Below, piece by piece: positions 25,673 through 34,290 of a stretch of 64,000 nt of DNA. The notes under the pieces were generated by a model that was not told the DNA's origin, did not search any database, and saw nothing but the letters and a program-made list of their open reading frames with translations. Position 1 is the first letter of the stretch. The number at the start of each line of letters is the position of its first letter. The position numbers were made by a program, and so were the translations under genes. The DNA comes from Ramlibacter humi (GTDB taxonomy: Bacteria > Pseudomonadota > Gammaproteobacteria > Burkholderiales > Burkholderiaceae_C), in contig NZ_SMLK01000008.1 in the NCBI RefSeq assembly GCF_004681975.1, positions 62,001-126,000 of the forward strand, read 5' to 3'.

Positions 25673-26836
25673 TCAGTTCGGCAGTTGCAGCGGCACGCTG
25701 GTGGCGTCGTACATCGACGGGTCGGTCGGCTGGTCGGTGTAGTCCGACGCCCGGGTGTACTTGTCCGGGCCGTTGTGGAACACGCCGGCCATCAGGTTGG
25801 ACCGCTCGACCAGTTCCTCCGCGCGGGGCTTGCGGATCGCCTGGTAGGTGGCGAGCGCCGTATCCAGCACGGGGATCGAGCCGAGGCAGCGCGCGAGGAT
25901 CATCCCGTCCTCGATCGCCATGGCCGCGCCCTGCCCCATGAACGGCAGCATGGGATGCACTGCATCGCCGAGCAGGACCACGCGGCCCGACACCCAGGAC
26001 TGCAGCGGCTTGCGCGTGTGCAGCGCCCACTTGTAGACCCCGTTGGGGTCGATGAGCCGCAGGGTCTCCATGGTGTTCTGGTCGAAGTCGCCGAACTCCT
26101 CGAAGACCTCGCCCAGGTCGGACTTGGTCGACCAGTCGGCGCTGCGCCAGCCCGAGCGGCGCGAGAAACACACCACGTTGATCAGCTTGCGCGCCCGCAC
26201 CAGGTAGCGGTTGATCATGCGGTCGGTGCCGGCCGTCACCGCCGACACCATGAAGTCCTCGCCGAGGCCCTCGGTGGGCACCAGCGCGCGCCAGGCCACG
26301 TAGCCGGTGAACACCGGGTCGGAGTCGTCGAACAGTCGCTGGCGCACCACGGAGCGGATGCCGTCCGCGCCGATGACCAGGTCCGCGGCCGCCTCGGTGC
26401 CATTGGCGAACTTCAGCGTGACCTCGGTTCCGTGCTGCGCGATGGACTCGAGTTCCGAGTCCATGACCACCGCGTCGGGGTCGCGCGCCATGACGAGCCG
26501 CGCCATCTCCATCTGCAGGTCGCCGCGGTGCACCTTGTAGTAGGGCGCGCCGTACTTCTTCAGGTCGTTCTCGCGGTCGAAGCGCCGCAGCACCGCGCCC
26601 GAACGGGCGTCGCGGTAGTCCTGCGCCTGCGTGACGCCGTCGCGCTCCAGCATGTCGCCCAGGCCCAGGTGCCGCAGCACGCGATTGGCGTTGGAGCACA
26701 TGGTCAGCCCGGCGCCCAGCGGCGCGAACTCGGGGCTGCGTTCGTACACGACCGGCCGGAAGCCGGACTTCTGCAGGGCCAGGGCGGTGGCGAGCCCGCC
26801 GAGGCCGGCGCCGATGATGGCGATGCGCAGTGACAT
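25673..26836 (-). CDS. FAD-dependent aromatic-type monooxygenase (group A)
   Basis: 387 residues with the single-component flavoprotein hydroxylase fold. G9xG11xxG14 (IIGAGLGGLA) binds ADP, then VIGADGIRS, then VVLLGDAVHPMLPFMGQGA binds the flavin ribityl chain. Overall order and HRGDLQ motif resemble salicylate hydroxylase and 6-hydroxynicotinate 3-monooxygenase. It likely uses NADH and oxygen to hydroxylate, possibly with decarboxylation, an aromatic or N-heterocyclic acid. It is the first enzyme gene after the Bug protein (26-bp gap), which fits an early step. Confidence 0.88.
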   Translation of the reverse strand: MSLRIAIIGAGLGGLATALALQKSGFRPVVYERSPEFAPLGAGLTMCSNANRVLRHLGLGDMLERDGVTQAQDYRDARSGAVLRRFDRENDLKKYGAPYYKVHRGDLQMEMARLVMARDPDAVVMDSELESIAQHGTEVTLKFANGTEAAADLVIGADGIRSVVRQRLFDDSDPVFTGYVAWRALVPTEGLGEDFMVSAVTAGTDRMINRYLVRARKLINVVCFSRRSGWRSADWSTKSDLGEVFEEFGDFDQNTMETLRLIDPNGVYKWALHTRKPLQSWVSGRVVLLGDAVHPMLPFMGQGAAMAIEDGMILARCLGSIPVLDTALATYQAIRKPRAEELVERSNLMAGVFHNGPDKYTRASDYTDQPTDPSMYDATSVPLQLPN

Positions 26837-26862
26837 TGGCCTGTTTCCTTCTCTCTCGATGC

Positions 26863-27849
26863 TCATTCGTGGTGGAGCAGGCCGGCGGCGGTGATGACCT
26901 TCTTCCAGCGCACCGACTCGTCGGCGATGTACTGGGTGAACTCCTTCGGGCCCTGGTTCATCACCACCAGCCCCAGGTCGGTGAGCTGCTGCGCGATCTT
27001 CGGATCGGAGAGCACCTGCGACAGCGCGGCGCTGAGCTTCTGCTGGACGTCCGCGGGCAGGCCGGCCGGGCCGACGATGCCGATCCAGGCCTGGGCTTCG
27101 AACCCGGGCAGGCCCGCTTCGGCCACGGTGGGCAGGTTGGGCATCAGCGGGTTGCGGGTCTTGCCCGTGGTGGCGATGGCCTGCAGGCGCCCGTCGCGCA
27201 CCATGGGCAGCACCGGCGGGATGTTGCTGCACACCACGTCGAGGCGGCCGCCCAGCAGGTCGGTGACCGCCTCGGCCGAGCCCTTGTACGGCACGTGCAG
27301 CAGGTTCGCGCCGGACTGCGCCTTCATCAGCTCCATGCACAGGTGGATGGAGGTGCCCAGGCCCGACGAGCCGTAGCTGAGGCCCTGCGGCTGCGACTTC
27401 GAGGCCGCGATCAGGTCCTTGACCGAGCGCACCTTCGAGTTCTGGCCGACGACCAGCACGTTGGGCACGCCCACCAGGTTGTTCACCGGCGTGAAGTCCT
27501 TCTCCGGCGAGTAGGGCACCGACTTGTAGAGCCACTGGTTGACGGACAGGGTGCCCATCGGCACCACCAGCAGCGTGTAGCCGTCGGCGGGCTTCGACGC
27601 GACGTAGCGCGCGCCGATGTTGCCGCCCGCGCCGGGCTTGTTGTCGACGATCACCGGCACGCCCATGCGGTCGCGCAGCGCGTTGCCGACGAGGCGGCCC
27701 ACGATGTCGGGCGTGCCGCCCGCGGAGAACGGCACGACCAGCGTGATGGTGCGCGACGCCGATGGGAAGTCCTGCGCCATCGCGCAGCTGGAGCCGAGGA
27801 CGGCCGCACCCAGAAGCAGGTGGCCGAGGAAGCGCTGGAGGTATCGCAT
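26863..27849 (-). CDS. Bug/TctC-family periplasmic solute-binding protein
   Basis: 328 residues with a Sec signal peptide (HLLLGAAVLGSSCAMAQ). The family signature begins ITLVVPFSAGGTPDIVGR and continues with VDNKPGAGGNIGARYV, YGSSGLGTSIHLCMEL, HVPYKGSAEAVTDLLGGR and PTVAEAGLPGFEAQ. It is the first gene of the long minus-strand operon, so it should bind the operon's growth substrate in the periplasm. There is no TctAB pair in the window. It is divergent from the LysR gene over a 127-bp region. Confidence 0.93.
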   Translation of the reverse strand: MRYLQRFLGHLLLGAAVLGSSCAMAQDFPSASRTITLVVPFSAGGTPDIVGRLVGNALRDRMGVPVIVDNKPGAGGNIGARYVASKPADGYTLLVVPMGTLSVNQWLYKSVPYSPEKDFTPVNNLVGVPNVLVVGQNSKVRSVKDLIAASKSQPQGLSYGSSGLGTSIHLCMELMKAQSGANLLHVPYKGSAEAVTDLLGGRLDVVCSNIPPVLPMVRDGRLQAIATTGKTRNPLMPNLPTVAEAGLPGFEAQAWIGIVGPAGLPADVQQKLSAALSQVLSDPKIAQQLTDLGLVVMNQGPKEFTQYIADESVRWKKVITAAGLLHHE

Positions 27850-27934
27850 GACGGTGTGGCCCCAAAGGCGAGTTGCAATGGAAAAAATTCTAGGAAGCGC
27901 GCCCCCGCTCTCCTACTGACGGCGCGGCTACAGC

Positions 27935-27958
27935 AGATATACTCGCCGCGCTATACCT
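27935..27958. promoter_or_regulatory. candidate LysR-type operator
   Basis: AGATATA (27935-27941), 10-bp spacer, TATACCT (27952-27958): a near-perfect inverted repeat with 6 of 7 pairs, AT-rich against a GC-rich background. It sits 19 bp before the regulator start and 86 bp from the Bug start, a typical LysR site position. Confidence 0.45.
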
Positions 27959-27976
27959 CACAGGAAGGCGGCCCCC

Positions 27977-28879
27977 TTGGAGCTCTCGGAGATCCGCCTC
28001 GTCGTCGCCATCGCCGGGCACGGCAGCCTCACGCGGGCCGCGGCGGCGAGATCCACCACGCAGTCGGCGCTGAGCCGCCAGCTCGCCCGCATCGAGCACG
28101 ATTGGGGCGGGCGCCTCTTCGACCGCACCGGCCGCGGGCTGCACCTCACCGAAGCGGGGCAACGGCTTCTTCCCGAGCTGCGGGCCCTGCTGGACGATGC
28201 CGACCGGCTGAAGTCGGAGCTGCGCGGCGGCCACAGCGGCCTGTCCGGCGAAGTGCGCATCGGCATGATCCCGTCCACGCCCGAAGCCATCACCCCGGCG
28301 CTATACCGCCGGCTGCGGGCCAGCCATCCGCAGCTGCGCATCTCGCTGTTCGAAGGCTCGGGCGGGCAGATCGAGGAGTGGCTCACCACCGGCCAGGTCG
28401 GCATCGGCATCTTCTTCCGCCACGGCGCCAAGCCGGGCGGCCACAACGAGGAGATGCTGTCCACGGTGGACGCGTTCCTGGTCGGCCCCGAGGGCGACCC
28501 GGTGACGGGCAACGCCACCGTCGATTTCGAACGGCTCGCGGGCCTGCCCCTCGTGCTGGCGCGCTCGCCGAACAGCCTGCGCACGCGGCTGGAGCAGATG
28601 GCGGCGCGCAAGGGGTTCGCGCTCGACGTGGTGATCGAGGCCAACTCGGTCACCCTGCACGGCAAGCTGGCCGCGGAAGGTTGCGGCTACGCGGTGCTGA
28701 GCTCCTATGCCGTCTCGGAATCGTTCATGGGCCACCGGCTCAGCGCCGCGCGCATCGTCAAGCCGCCCGTCAAGCGGCACCTCTCGCTGGCGACGACGCC
28801 GCACCGGCCCTTGAGCTTCGCGGAACGCGAAGTCGCGGCGGAGATCCGCAAGGTCGCGCTGGAAATGCTCGTCCCCTGA
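27977..28879 (+). CDS. LysR family transcriptional regulator
   Basis: 300 residues. The N-terminal winged helix reads LVVAIAGHGSLTRAAAARST then TQSALSRQLARIEHDWGGRL, FDRTGRGLHLTEAGQRLL, a canonical LysR helix-turn-helix. The C-terminal two-lobed effector domain follows. The start is TTG at 27977 with an AGGAAGG-type ribosome binding site; no ATG or GTG begins in front of the fold. It is divergent from the 12-gene catabolic operon and is the obvious pathway-specific activator. Confidence 0.92.
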   Translation: MELSEIRLVVAIAGHGSLTRAAAARSTTQSALSRQLARIEHDWGGRLFDRTGRGLHLTEAGQRLLPELRALLDDADRLKSELRGGHSGLSGEVRIGMIPSTPEAITPALYRRLRASHPQLRISLFEGSGGQIEEWLTTGQVGIGIFFRHGAKPGGHNEEMLSTVDAFLVGPEGDPVTGNATVDFERLAGLPLVLARSPNSLRTRLEQMAARKGFALDVVIEANSVTLHGKLAAEGCGYAVLSSYAVSESFMGHRLSAARIVKPPVKRHLSLATTPHRPLSFAEREVAAEIRKVALEMLVP

Positions 28880-28965
28880 GCGGCCTCGCGCGCCGCGCCC
28901 GCGTTCGCCGGTGAACTTCCGGCGGCGCGGCGAATCTGTCGAGTCGGATGCCTGCGGAGGTTGCT

Positions 28966-29622
28966 GTGCGCGTGCTGCTTGTCGAAGACGACCGGATGAT
29001 CGCCGAGGCGGTGCAGGCCGCGCTCGAGGGCGGCTGGGCCGTCGACGCGGTGCGCGATGCGCCCGCGGCCGACACGGCGCTGCGCACGGGCGACTACGAC
29101 CTGGTGCTGCTGGACCTGGGCCTGCCGAAGGGCGACGGGCTGCAGGTCTTGCGGCGCCTTCGCGAGCGCGGCGCGCGCACGCCGGTGCTGGTGATCACCG
29201 CGCGCGAGACGGTGCGCGACCGCATCGCGGGCCTGGACGCCGGCGCCGACGACTACCTGGTGAAGCCCTTCGACACCGACGAACTGCTGGCGCGCATGCG
29301 GGCACTGGTGCGCCGCAGCGCCGGCCAGGCGCATCCGCTGTACCGGCAGGGGGCCGTGACGCTCGACCCGGCCACGCACCAGGCCACGCTGGAAGGCGCG
29401 CCGGTGGCGCTGTCGTCGCGCGAATGGGCGGTGCTGGAGCCGATGGTGCTGCGCCCCGGCGTGGTGTTCTCGCGCGCGCAGCTGGAAGAAAAGCTCTACG
29501 GCTGGAAAGAGGACATCAGCAGCAACGCCGTGGAGGTGTACGTGCACGGCGTGCGCAAGAAGCTGGGCGCCGACGTGATCCGCACCGTGCGTGGATTGGG
29601 CTATGTGGTTCCGCGCGGGTGA
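28966..29622 (+). CDS. OmpR-family response regulator
   Basis: 218 residues. The receiver domain has acidic pocket E7-D8-D9, phospho-acceptor D50, T78 and K100; the C-terminal winged helix contains LSSREWAVLEPMVLRPG and SSNAVEVYVHGVRKKLG, typical of the QseB/PmrA branch. GTG at 28966 is chosen over an in-frame ATG at 28948 because GGAGG lies at 28956-28960, 5 nt ahead. The kinase gene overlaps its 3' end, so the pair is co-transcribed. Confidence 0.92.
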   Translation: MRVLLVEDDRMIAEAVQAALEGGWAVDAVRDAPAADTALRTGDYDLVLLDLGLPKGDGLQVLRRLRERGARTPVLVITARETVRDRIAGLDAGADDYLVKPFDTDELLARMRALVRRSAGQAHPLYRQGAVTLDPATHQATLEGAPVALSSREWAVLEPMVLRPGVVFSRAQLEEKLYGWKEDISSNAVEVYVHGVRKKLGADVIRTVRGLGYVVPRG

Positions 29623-30916
29623 CGGCCACCCTTCGCTGCGCCGCCGGCTGGCGGGGCTGGTGCTCGCGGCCATCGCGCTGGCTTCGCTGGTGCAAGGCGT
29701 CATCGCCTACCGCGGCGCGCTCGGCGCGGCCGACGCCATCTTCGACCGCTACCTGGAGAACCTGGCCCAGGCCGTGGTGCAGCAAGGCCAGGCGCCCGGC
29801 AGCGTGGACCTGTTCGAGTATTCCATCCGCACCTGGGGGCCCAACGGCCCGGAGGTGCTGCAGGGCCACGCGGCGCGCATCCCCGAGCAACCGGTGATCG
29901 GCTTTTCCGACACCGAGGTCGAAGGCGTGCGCTACCGCGTCTACCGGCTGCGCACCGCCGACCGCACCATCCAGGTGGCGCAGGACCTGGACGCGCGCGA
30001 TTCACGCGCGCGTGCCATGGCGCTGGACGCGGTGCTGCCCACCGCCCTGCTCGCGCCGCTGCTGATGCTGGCCGTGTGGCTGCTGATGAACCACTCCATC
30101 GCGCCGCTGGAACGCGTGCGGCGGCAGGTGTCGCGGCGCGCGCCGGAAGACCTCTCCCCCCTGCCCGAAACCGGCCTGCCGCAGGAAGTGCTGCCGCTGG
30201 TGCGCGAACTCAACCAGCTGTTCGGGCGCGCGCGCGAGAACCTGCACGCGCAGCAACGCTTCGTGGCCGACGCCGCGCACGAGCTGCGGTCGCCGCTGAC
30301 GGCGCTGAAGCTGCAGGCGCAGGGACTGCGCCGTTCCGGCGGCAACGACGAAGCGGCGGTCACGCGGCTGAACGAAGGCATCGACCGGCTCATCGCGCTG
30401 GCCTCGCAGCTGCTTGCGCTGGCGCGCGCGGAGAGCGGCGGCGCTCCCCGGCGCGAAGCCGTGGACCTCGAACAGGTGTGCCGCGAGGTGATGGGCGACG
30501 TGCTGCCGCAGGCGCAGGCGCGCGACATCGACGTGGGCCTGTCGCAGCGCGAGGCTGCGGTGATCCAGGGCGACCCGGACACGCTGCCGATGCTGGTACG
30601 CAACCTGCTGGACAACGCGGTGAAGTACGCGCCGCAAGGCGGCCGTGTCGACATCTCCATCCAGCGCTCCGCGACCGGCGTCTCGCTGTGCGTGGAAGAC
30701 AACGGCCCGGGCATCCCCGAAGACCAGCGCGCGCAGGCGCTGGAGCGTTTCGCGCGCCTGCCGGGCAGCGGCACGGCCCAGGGCAGCGGCCTGGGGCTGG
30801 CCATCGTCGCCGCCGTCTCGCGCAGCCATGGGGCGCGGTTGGCGCTGGATCACGGCACTCGGTTGGGCGGCCTGCTGGCCTGCGTGACTTTCCCTCAGAT
30901 CTCGGCCGAAGCGTAG
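29603..30916 (+). CDS. sensor histidine kinase, QseC/PmrB-like
   Basis: About 437 residues. Two transmembrane helices (about residues 15-36 and 143-163) flank a periplasmic sensor of roughly 105 residues. A HAMP-like linker is followed by the phospho-acceptor H226 in DAAHELRSPLTALK, the N box VRNLLDNAVKYAP, and G boxes DNGPGIPED and GSGLGLAIV. The ATG at 29603 overlaps the regulator stop; an in-frame GTG at 29591 is possible. It phosphorylates the preceding regulator. Its 3' end overlaps, antisense, the end of the next kinase gene by 22 bp. The stimulus is unknown. Confidence 0.92.
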   Translation: MWFRAGDGHPSLRRRLAGLVLAAIALASLVQGVIAYRGALGAADAIFDRYLENLAQAVVQQGQAPGSVDLFEYSIRTWGPNGPEVLQGHAARIPEQPVIGFSDTEVEGVRYRVYRLRTADRTIQVAQDLDARDSRARAMALDAVLPTALLAPLLMLAVWLLMNHSIAPLERVRRQVSRRAPEDLSPLPETGLPQEVLPLVRELNQLFGRARENLHAQQRFVADAAHELRSPLTALKLQAQGLRRSGGNDEAAVTRLNEGIDRLIALASQLLALARAESGGAPRREAVDLEQVCREVMGDVLPQAQARDIDVGLSQREAAVIQGDPDTLPMLVRNLLDNAVKYAPQGGRVDISIQRSATGVSLCVEDNGPGIPEDQRAQALERFARLPGSGTAQGSGLGLAIVAAVSRSHGARLALDHGTRLGGLLACVTFPQISAEA

Positions 30917-32097
30917 GCCGGCAAAGGCCGCGCCGGTTCCGCCGCCTGGCCGCCGGGCGCGGCCGCGGGCAGCCGCAGGATGAATTCGGCGCCGCGCCCG
31001 CAGCCTTCGCTGCGCGCTTCCACCGTGCCCCCCTGTGCCTCGACCAGGTGCTTCACGAGGGGCAGCCCCAGGCCCAGCCCGCCTTCCTTCAGCGATTCCC
31101 GGTCCATGTGGGTCCGGAAAGGCTGGAACAGCGTGGGGAGCATTTCCGCCGCGATGCCGCGGCCGGAATCGCTGACCGCGATCTCCACCTGGCCTTCGGA
31201 GCGGCCCACCCGCACGCGGACGCGCCCTCCTTTCGGCGTGAACTTGACGGCGTTCGACAGCAGGTTGGAGAGGGCCTGGGTGATGCGCGAGGCGTCGCCC
31301 AGCACGCGGCAAGGCCGGTCCAGCCCCGTGCCCTCGAGGGCGACGCCCCTCGTCGCGAACACGCCCGCGAAGTCCCCGACCACCTGGCTGGCGATGCCGG
31401 CGGCGTCGCAAGGCTCGCGCTCGATGTGCAGCTTGCCGGTGCCCACGCGGGAGATGTCCAGCAGGTCGTCCAGCAGCTTCGCCATGTGCCGCACCTGCCG
31501 CTCGGCGACAGCCAGCGCGCGGACCTGCTTCTCGTCCTGCGCGGGAAAGCGCTGCAGGATCTCCAGCGAGTTCCACAGCGGCGCCATCGGGTTCCTCAGC
31601 TCGTGGGCGAGCACCGAGATGAACTCGCTCTTGCGCCGGTCGCTGGCACGCAGTTCTTCCTCCAGCGCCAGCTGCTCGGTGATGTCGGTGTTGGTGCCGA
31701 ACCACTTGAGGATGCGGCCGGTTTCGTCGCGCAGCGGGAACGCGTGCGACAGGAACCAGCGGTAGACGCCGTCGCTGCGGCGCTGCGCGACGAGGTCCTT
31801 CCAGGGCTCGCCGGTCTGGAGGTGCCGCTGCACCTTCTGCCTGACCCGGTCCAGGTGGTCCGGGTGGTGCACGTGCTCCCAGCCCAGTTTCCGCATCTGC
31901 TCCTGCGTGGTGCCGCTGAACTCCAGCCACCGCTTGTTGTACCAGCTCATGCGGCCATCGGGCTCGGCGATCCAGGCCAGCTGCGCGATGTTGTCGGCCA
32001 GCAGCTTGAACATGTCCTCGCCGGAGCGGTAGATGTCGGGGCGTGGCCTGCGCCAGGTCAGCGCGCGACGCAGGTTGTGGGCAAATGCGATTCGCAT
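30895..32097 (-). CDS. PAS-domain sensor histidine kinase, orphan, soluble
   Basis: 400 residues with no transmembrane segment. One PAS domain (about residues 28-140: LLADNIAQLAWIAEPDGRM, YRWFLSHAFPLRD) is followed by a HisKA domain with H165 in LAHELRNPMAPLW and a HATPase domain (NLLSNAVKFTPKGG, DSGRGI, GGLGLGLPLVK). No response regulator is adjacent on this strand. The start ATG at 32097 is chosen because upstream sequence is not homologous to PAS kinases. The gene converges on the QseC-like kinase with a 22-bp overlap of the coding ends. Confidence 0.85.
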   Translation of the reverse strand: MRIAFAHNLRRALTWRRPRPDIYRSGEDMFKLLADNIAQLAWIAEPDGRMSWYNKRWLEFSGTTQEQMRKLGWEHVHHPDHLDRVRQKVQRHLQTGEPWKDLVAQRRSDGVYRWFLSHAFPLRDETGRILKWFGTNTDITEQLALEEELRASDRRKSEFISVLAHELRNPMAPLWNSLEILQRFPAQDEKQVRALAVAERQVRHMAKLLDDLLDISRVGTGKLHIEREPCDAAGIASQVVGDFAGVFATRGVALEGTGLDRPCRVLGDASRITQALSNLLSNAVKFTPKGGRVRVRVGRSEGQVEIAVSDSGRGIAAEMLPTLFQPFRTHMDRESLKEGGLGLGLPLVKHLVEAQGGTVEARSEGCGRGAEFILRLPAAAPGGQAAEPARPLPAYASAEI

Positions 32098-32204
32098 GCG
32101 CTCAGGTTTAGCAAATGCCGCGCGGCAGCGCCCTCGTGTCCTTGCATGACACGAGCCCATCCTTTGCATCCACGGGCCGCCGCAAGAGCTCATCAGCTGC
32201 TTAA

Positions 32205-32227
32205 GGGACGCCTAAGGCCGGCGTCCC
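32205..32227 (+). other. leader hairpin ahead of degQ
   Basis: A perfect 8-bp stem GGGACGCC/GGCGTCCC with loop TAAGGCC, 46 nt before the degQ ATG and ahead of its strong ribosome binding site GAGGAAGGA (32257-32265). It may stabilise or regulate the leader. Confidence 0.45.
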
Positions 32228-32272
32228 AGACTCCTTCCATCGCCCAGGAACCCCTAGAGGAAGGAACCCATC

Positions 32273-33724
32273 ATGGACATGAACCGCAAACCCAGCCGCA
32301 TGCTGCTGGCCCTGGTGGCCGCCGGCGTGGTCGGCGGCGCCACCGTGCGCGCCTTCGACCAGCACGTGGTCCACGCGGCCCCCCCGCCCGCGGTCACCGC
32401 GGCCGCCGCCGCCGCCGAGCCGGCTTCGATCGCGCCGCCGAACTTCACCCGAATCACCCAGCAATGGGGCCCCGCGGTGGTCAACATCACCGTCGACGGC
32501 GTGCGCAAGGCCGCCGACGCCCAGCAGGACGGCGACGACGGCCCGATGGACCCCTTCGGCTTCTTCGGCATCCCGCGCCAGATGGTGCCGCACGACCAGG
32601 CCGTGCACGGCACCGGCTCCGGCTTCATCGTCGACCCGTCGGGCGTGATCCTCACCAACGCCCACGTCGTCAAGGACGCGCAGGAAGTCACCGTCAAGCT
32701 CACCGACCGCCGCGAATTCCAGGCCAAGGTGCTGGGCGCCGACGCGCGCAGCGACATCGCCGTGCTGAAGATCAACGCCAAGGACCTGCCCACGGTGCGC
32801 CTGGGCAACACGCGCGACCTGCAGGTCGGCGAATGGGTGGCCGCCATCGGCTCGCCGTTCGGCTTCGAGAACTCGGTGACCGTGGGCGTGGTCAGCGCCA
32901 AGGGCCGCATGCTGCCCGACGGCTCGGGCGTGAACTTCGTGCAGACCGACGTGGCCGTGAACCCCGGCAACTCCGGCGGCCCGCTGTTCAACAGCCGCGG
33001 CGAAGTCGTGGGCATCAACTCGCAGATCTACAGCCGCTCGGGCGGCTACCAGGGCGTGTCGTTCGCCATCCCGATCGAGCTGGCGCAGCGCGTGCAGCAG
33101 CAGATCGTCGCCACCGGCAAGGTGGACCACCCGCACCTGGGCGTGAGCGTGCAGGAGGTGAACCAGGCGCTGGCCGATTCGTTCGGCCTGCCCAAGCCCG
33201 AAGGCGCGCTGGTGGCCCAGGTGGAAAAGGGCAGCCCCGCCGACAAGTCCGGCCTGAAGCCGGGCGACGTGATCCAGTCGGTGAACGGCCAGGCCGTCAC
33301 GAGCTCGGGCGACCTGCCGGCGCAGATCGCGCTGATGAAGAGCGGCGACCCGCTGCAGATGAAGGTGTGGCGCAAGGGCAGTGCCGAGAACCTCACGGCC
33401 AAGCTGGCGCCCAGCAAGGACGCGAAGGAAGCCACTGCTTCCGCCGCGCAGGCTTCGGGCGGCAAGCTGGGCCTCGCCCTGCGGCCGCTGCAGCCCGACG
33501 AGCGTGGCCAGGCCGGCGTCGACAGCGGGCTGGTGGTGGAACAGGCCAGCGGCGCCGCGCAGCGGGCGGGCGTGCAGCCCGGCGACGTGGTGCTGTCCAT
33601 CAACGGCGTGGCGGCCAAGAGCGTCGATGACGCGCGCAAGGTGGTGGCCAAGGCCGACAAGTCGGTCGCCCTGCTGATCCAGCGCGGCGACGACCGCATC
33701 TTCGTGCCGGTGCGCATCGGCTGA
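32273..33724 (+). CDS. degQ: periplasmic serine endoprotease of the Do/DegP family
   Basis: 483 residues. The N-terminal signal/anchor (SRMLLALVAAGVVGGATVRA) exports the protein. The trypsin-like domain has H131 in LTNAHVV, D161 in ARSDIAVL and S234 in PGNSGGPL. Two PDZ domains follow (about residues 280-375 and 395-475: HLGVSVQEVN, LALRPLQPD). It degrades or refolds damaged periplasmic proteins. The ATG has an excellent ribosome binding site. DegQ is preferred to DegP by length only; the assignment between DegP, DegQ and MucD is not certain. A hairpin follows. Confidence 0.92.
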   Translation: MDMNRKPSRMLLALVAAGVVGGATVRAFDQHVVHAAPPPAVTAAAAAAEPASIAPPNFTRITQQWGPAVVNITVDGVRKAADAQQDGDDGPMDPFGFFGIPRQMVPHDQAVHGTGSGFIVDPSGVILTNAHVVKDAQEVTVKLTDRREFQAKVLGADARSDIAVLKINAKDLPTVRLGNTRDLQVGEWVAAIGSPFGFENSVTVGVVSAKGRMLPDGSGVNFVQTDVAVNPGNSGGPLFNSRGEVVGINSQIYSRSGGYQGVSFAIPIELAQRVQQQIVATGKVDHPHLGVSVQEVNQALADSFGLPKPEGALVAQVEKGSPADKSGLKPGDVIQSVNGQAVTSSGDLPAQIALMKSGDPLQMKVWRKGSAENLTAKLAPSKDAKEATASAAQASGGKLGLALRPLQPDERGQAGVDSGLVVEQASGAAQRAGVQPGDVVLSINGVAAKSVDDARKVVAKADKSVALLIQRGDDRIFVPVRIG

Positions 33725-33744
33725 TCGCCGGCCACTCCACCCCT

Positions 33745-33785
33745 GCGCGGCAGCGGGCGCGCGGACAGCGCGTCAGCTGCCGCGC
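33745..33785. terminator. bidirectional hairpin between convergent genes
   Basis: Perfect 10-bp arms GCGCGGCAGC (33745-33754) and GCTGCCGCGC (33776-33785), with a 21-nt loop that can pair further. TTT follows. It lies between degQ and the convergent marR gene. Confidence 0.65.
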
Positions 33786-33825
33786 TTTGTCACGTCCTCT
33801 TGCCTGCGCGCGCCGGCCGGCCCCA

Positions 33826-34290
33826 TCACTTCTCCTGGCGGGTTCTTCGCCTGGCCGCGGGCCGGACCAGCGCCACGCGCTCGCGCTCCAGCGCTTCCTC
33901 CAGGTGCCCCAGCAGCCGCTCCAGTTCCTTCTCGTGGGCGCGGGCGACACGGTCGGCCACGCGCGCGCCCTTGGCCGTGGGCAGCACCCGCACCTTGCGC
34001 TGGTCATCCGGATCGCGTTCGCGGCGCACCAGGCCGGCGGCTTCGCAGCGGCTCACCAGTTCCACCGTCGTGTGGTGCTTCAACGCCAGGCAGTCGGCCA
34101 GCTCGCCGACCAGCGCCCAGTCGCGCTCGGGCCGGCCGCGCACCTGCAGCACCAGCATGTACTGCGGCATGGTGACGCCGGCCGCGGCGCAGGCCTTCTC
34201 GGTGAACTGCTCGAAGAGGCGCAGCTGGTGGCGAAAGCGCGCCCGGGCGACGAATTCGGTCTTGGACATGCGCGCGGCGGTGGTGCTCAT
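33826..34290 (-). CDS. MarR family transcriptional regulator
   Basis: 154 residues. Winged helix with VGELADCLALKHHTTVELVS, RCEAAGLVRRERDPDDQRKV and RVLPTAKG (the DxR wing motif is DPDDQRKV). The long helical dimer region is at both ends. The ATG at 34290 overlaps the stop of the upstream alpha-hydroxyacid dehydrogenase gene by 4 bp, so both are co-expressed. It is a likely autoregulator of that gene, and perhaps of the divergent operon, through the palindrome at 35590-35600. Confidence 0.88.
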   Translation of the reverse strand: MSTTAARMSKTEFVARARFRHQLRLFEQFTEKACAAAGVTMPQYMLVLQVRGRPERDWALVGELADCLALKHHTTVELVSRCEAAGLVRRERDPDDQRKVRVLPTAKGARVADRVARAHEKELERLLGHLEEALERERVALVRPAARRRTRQEK

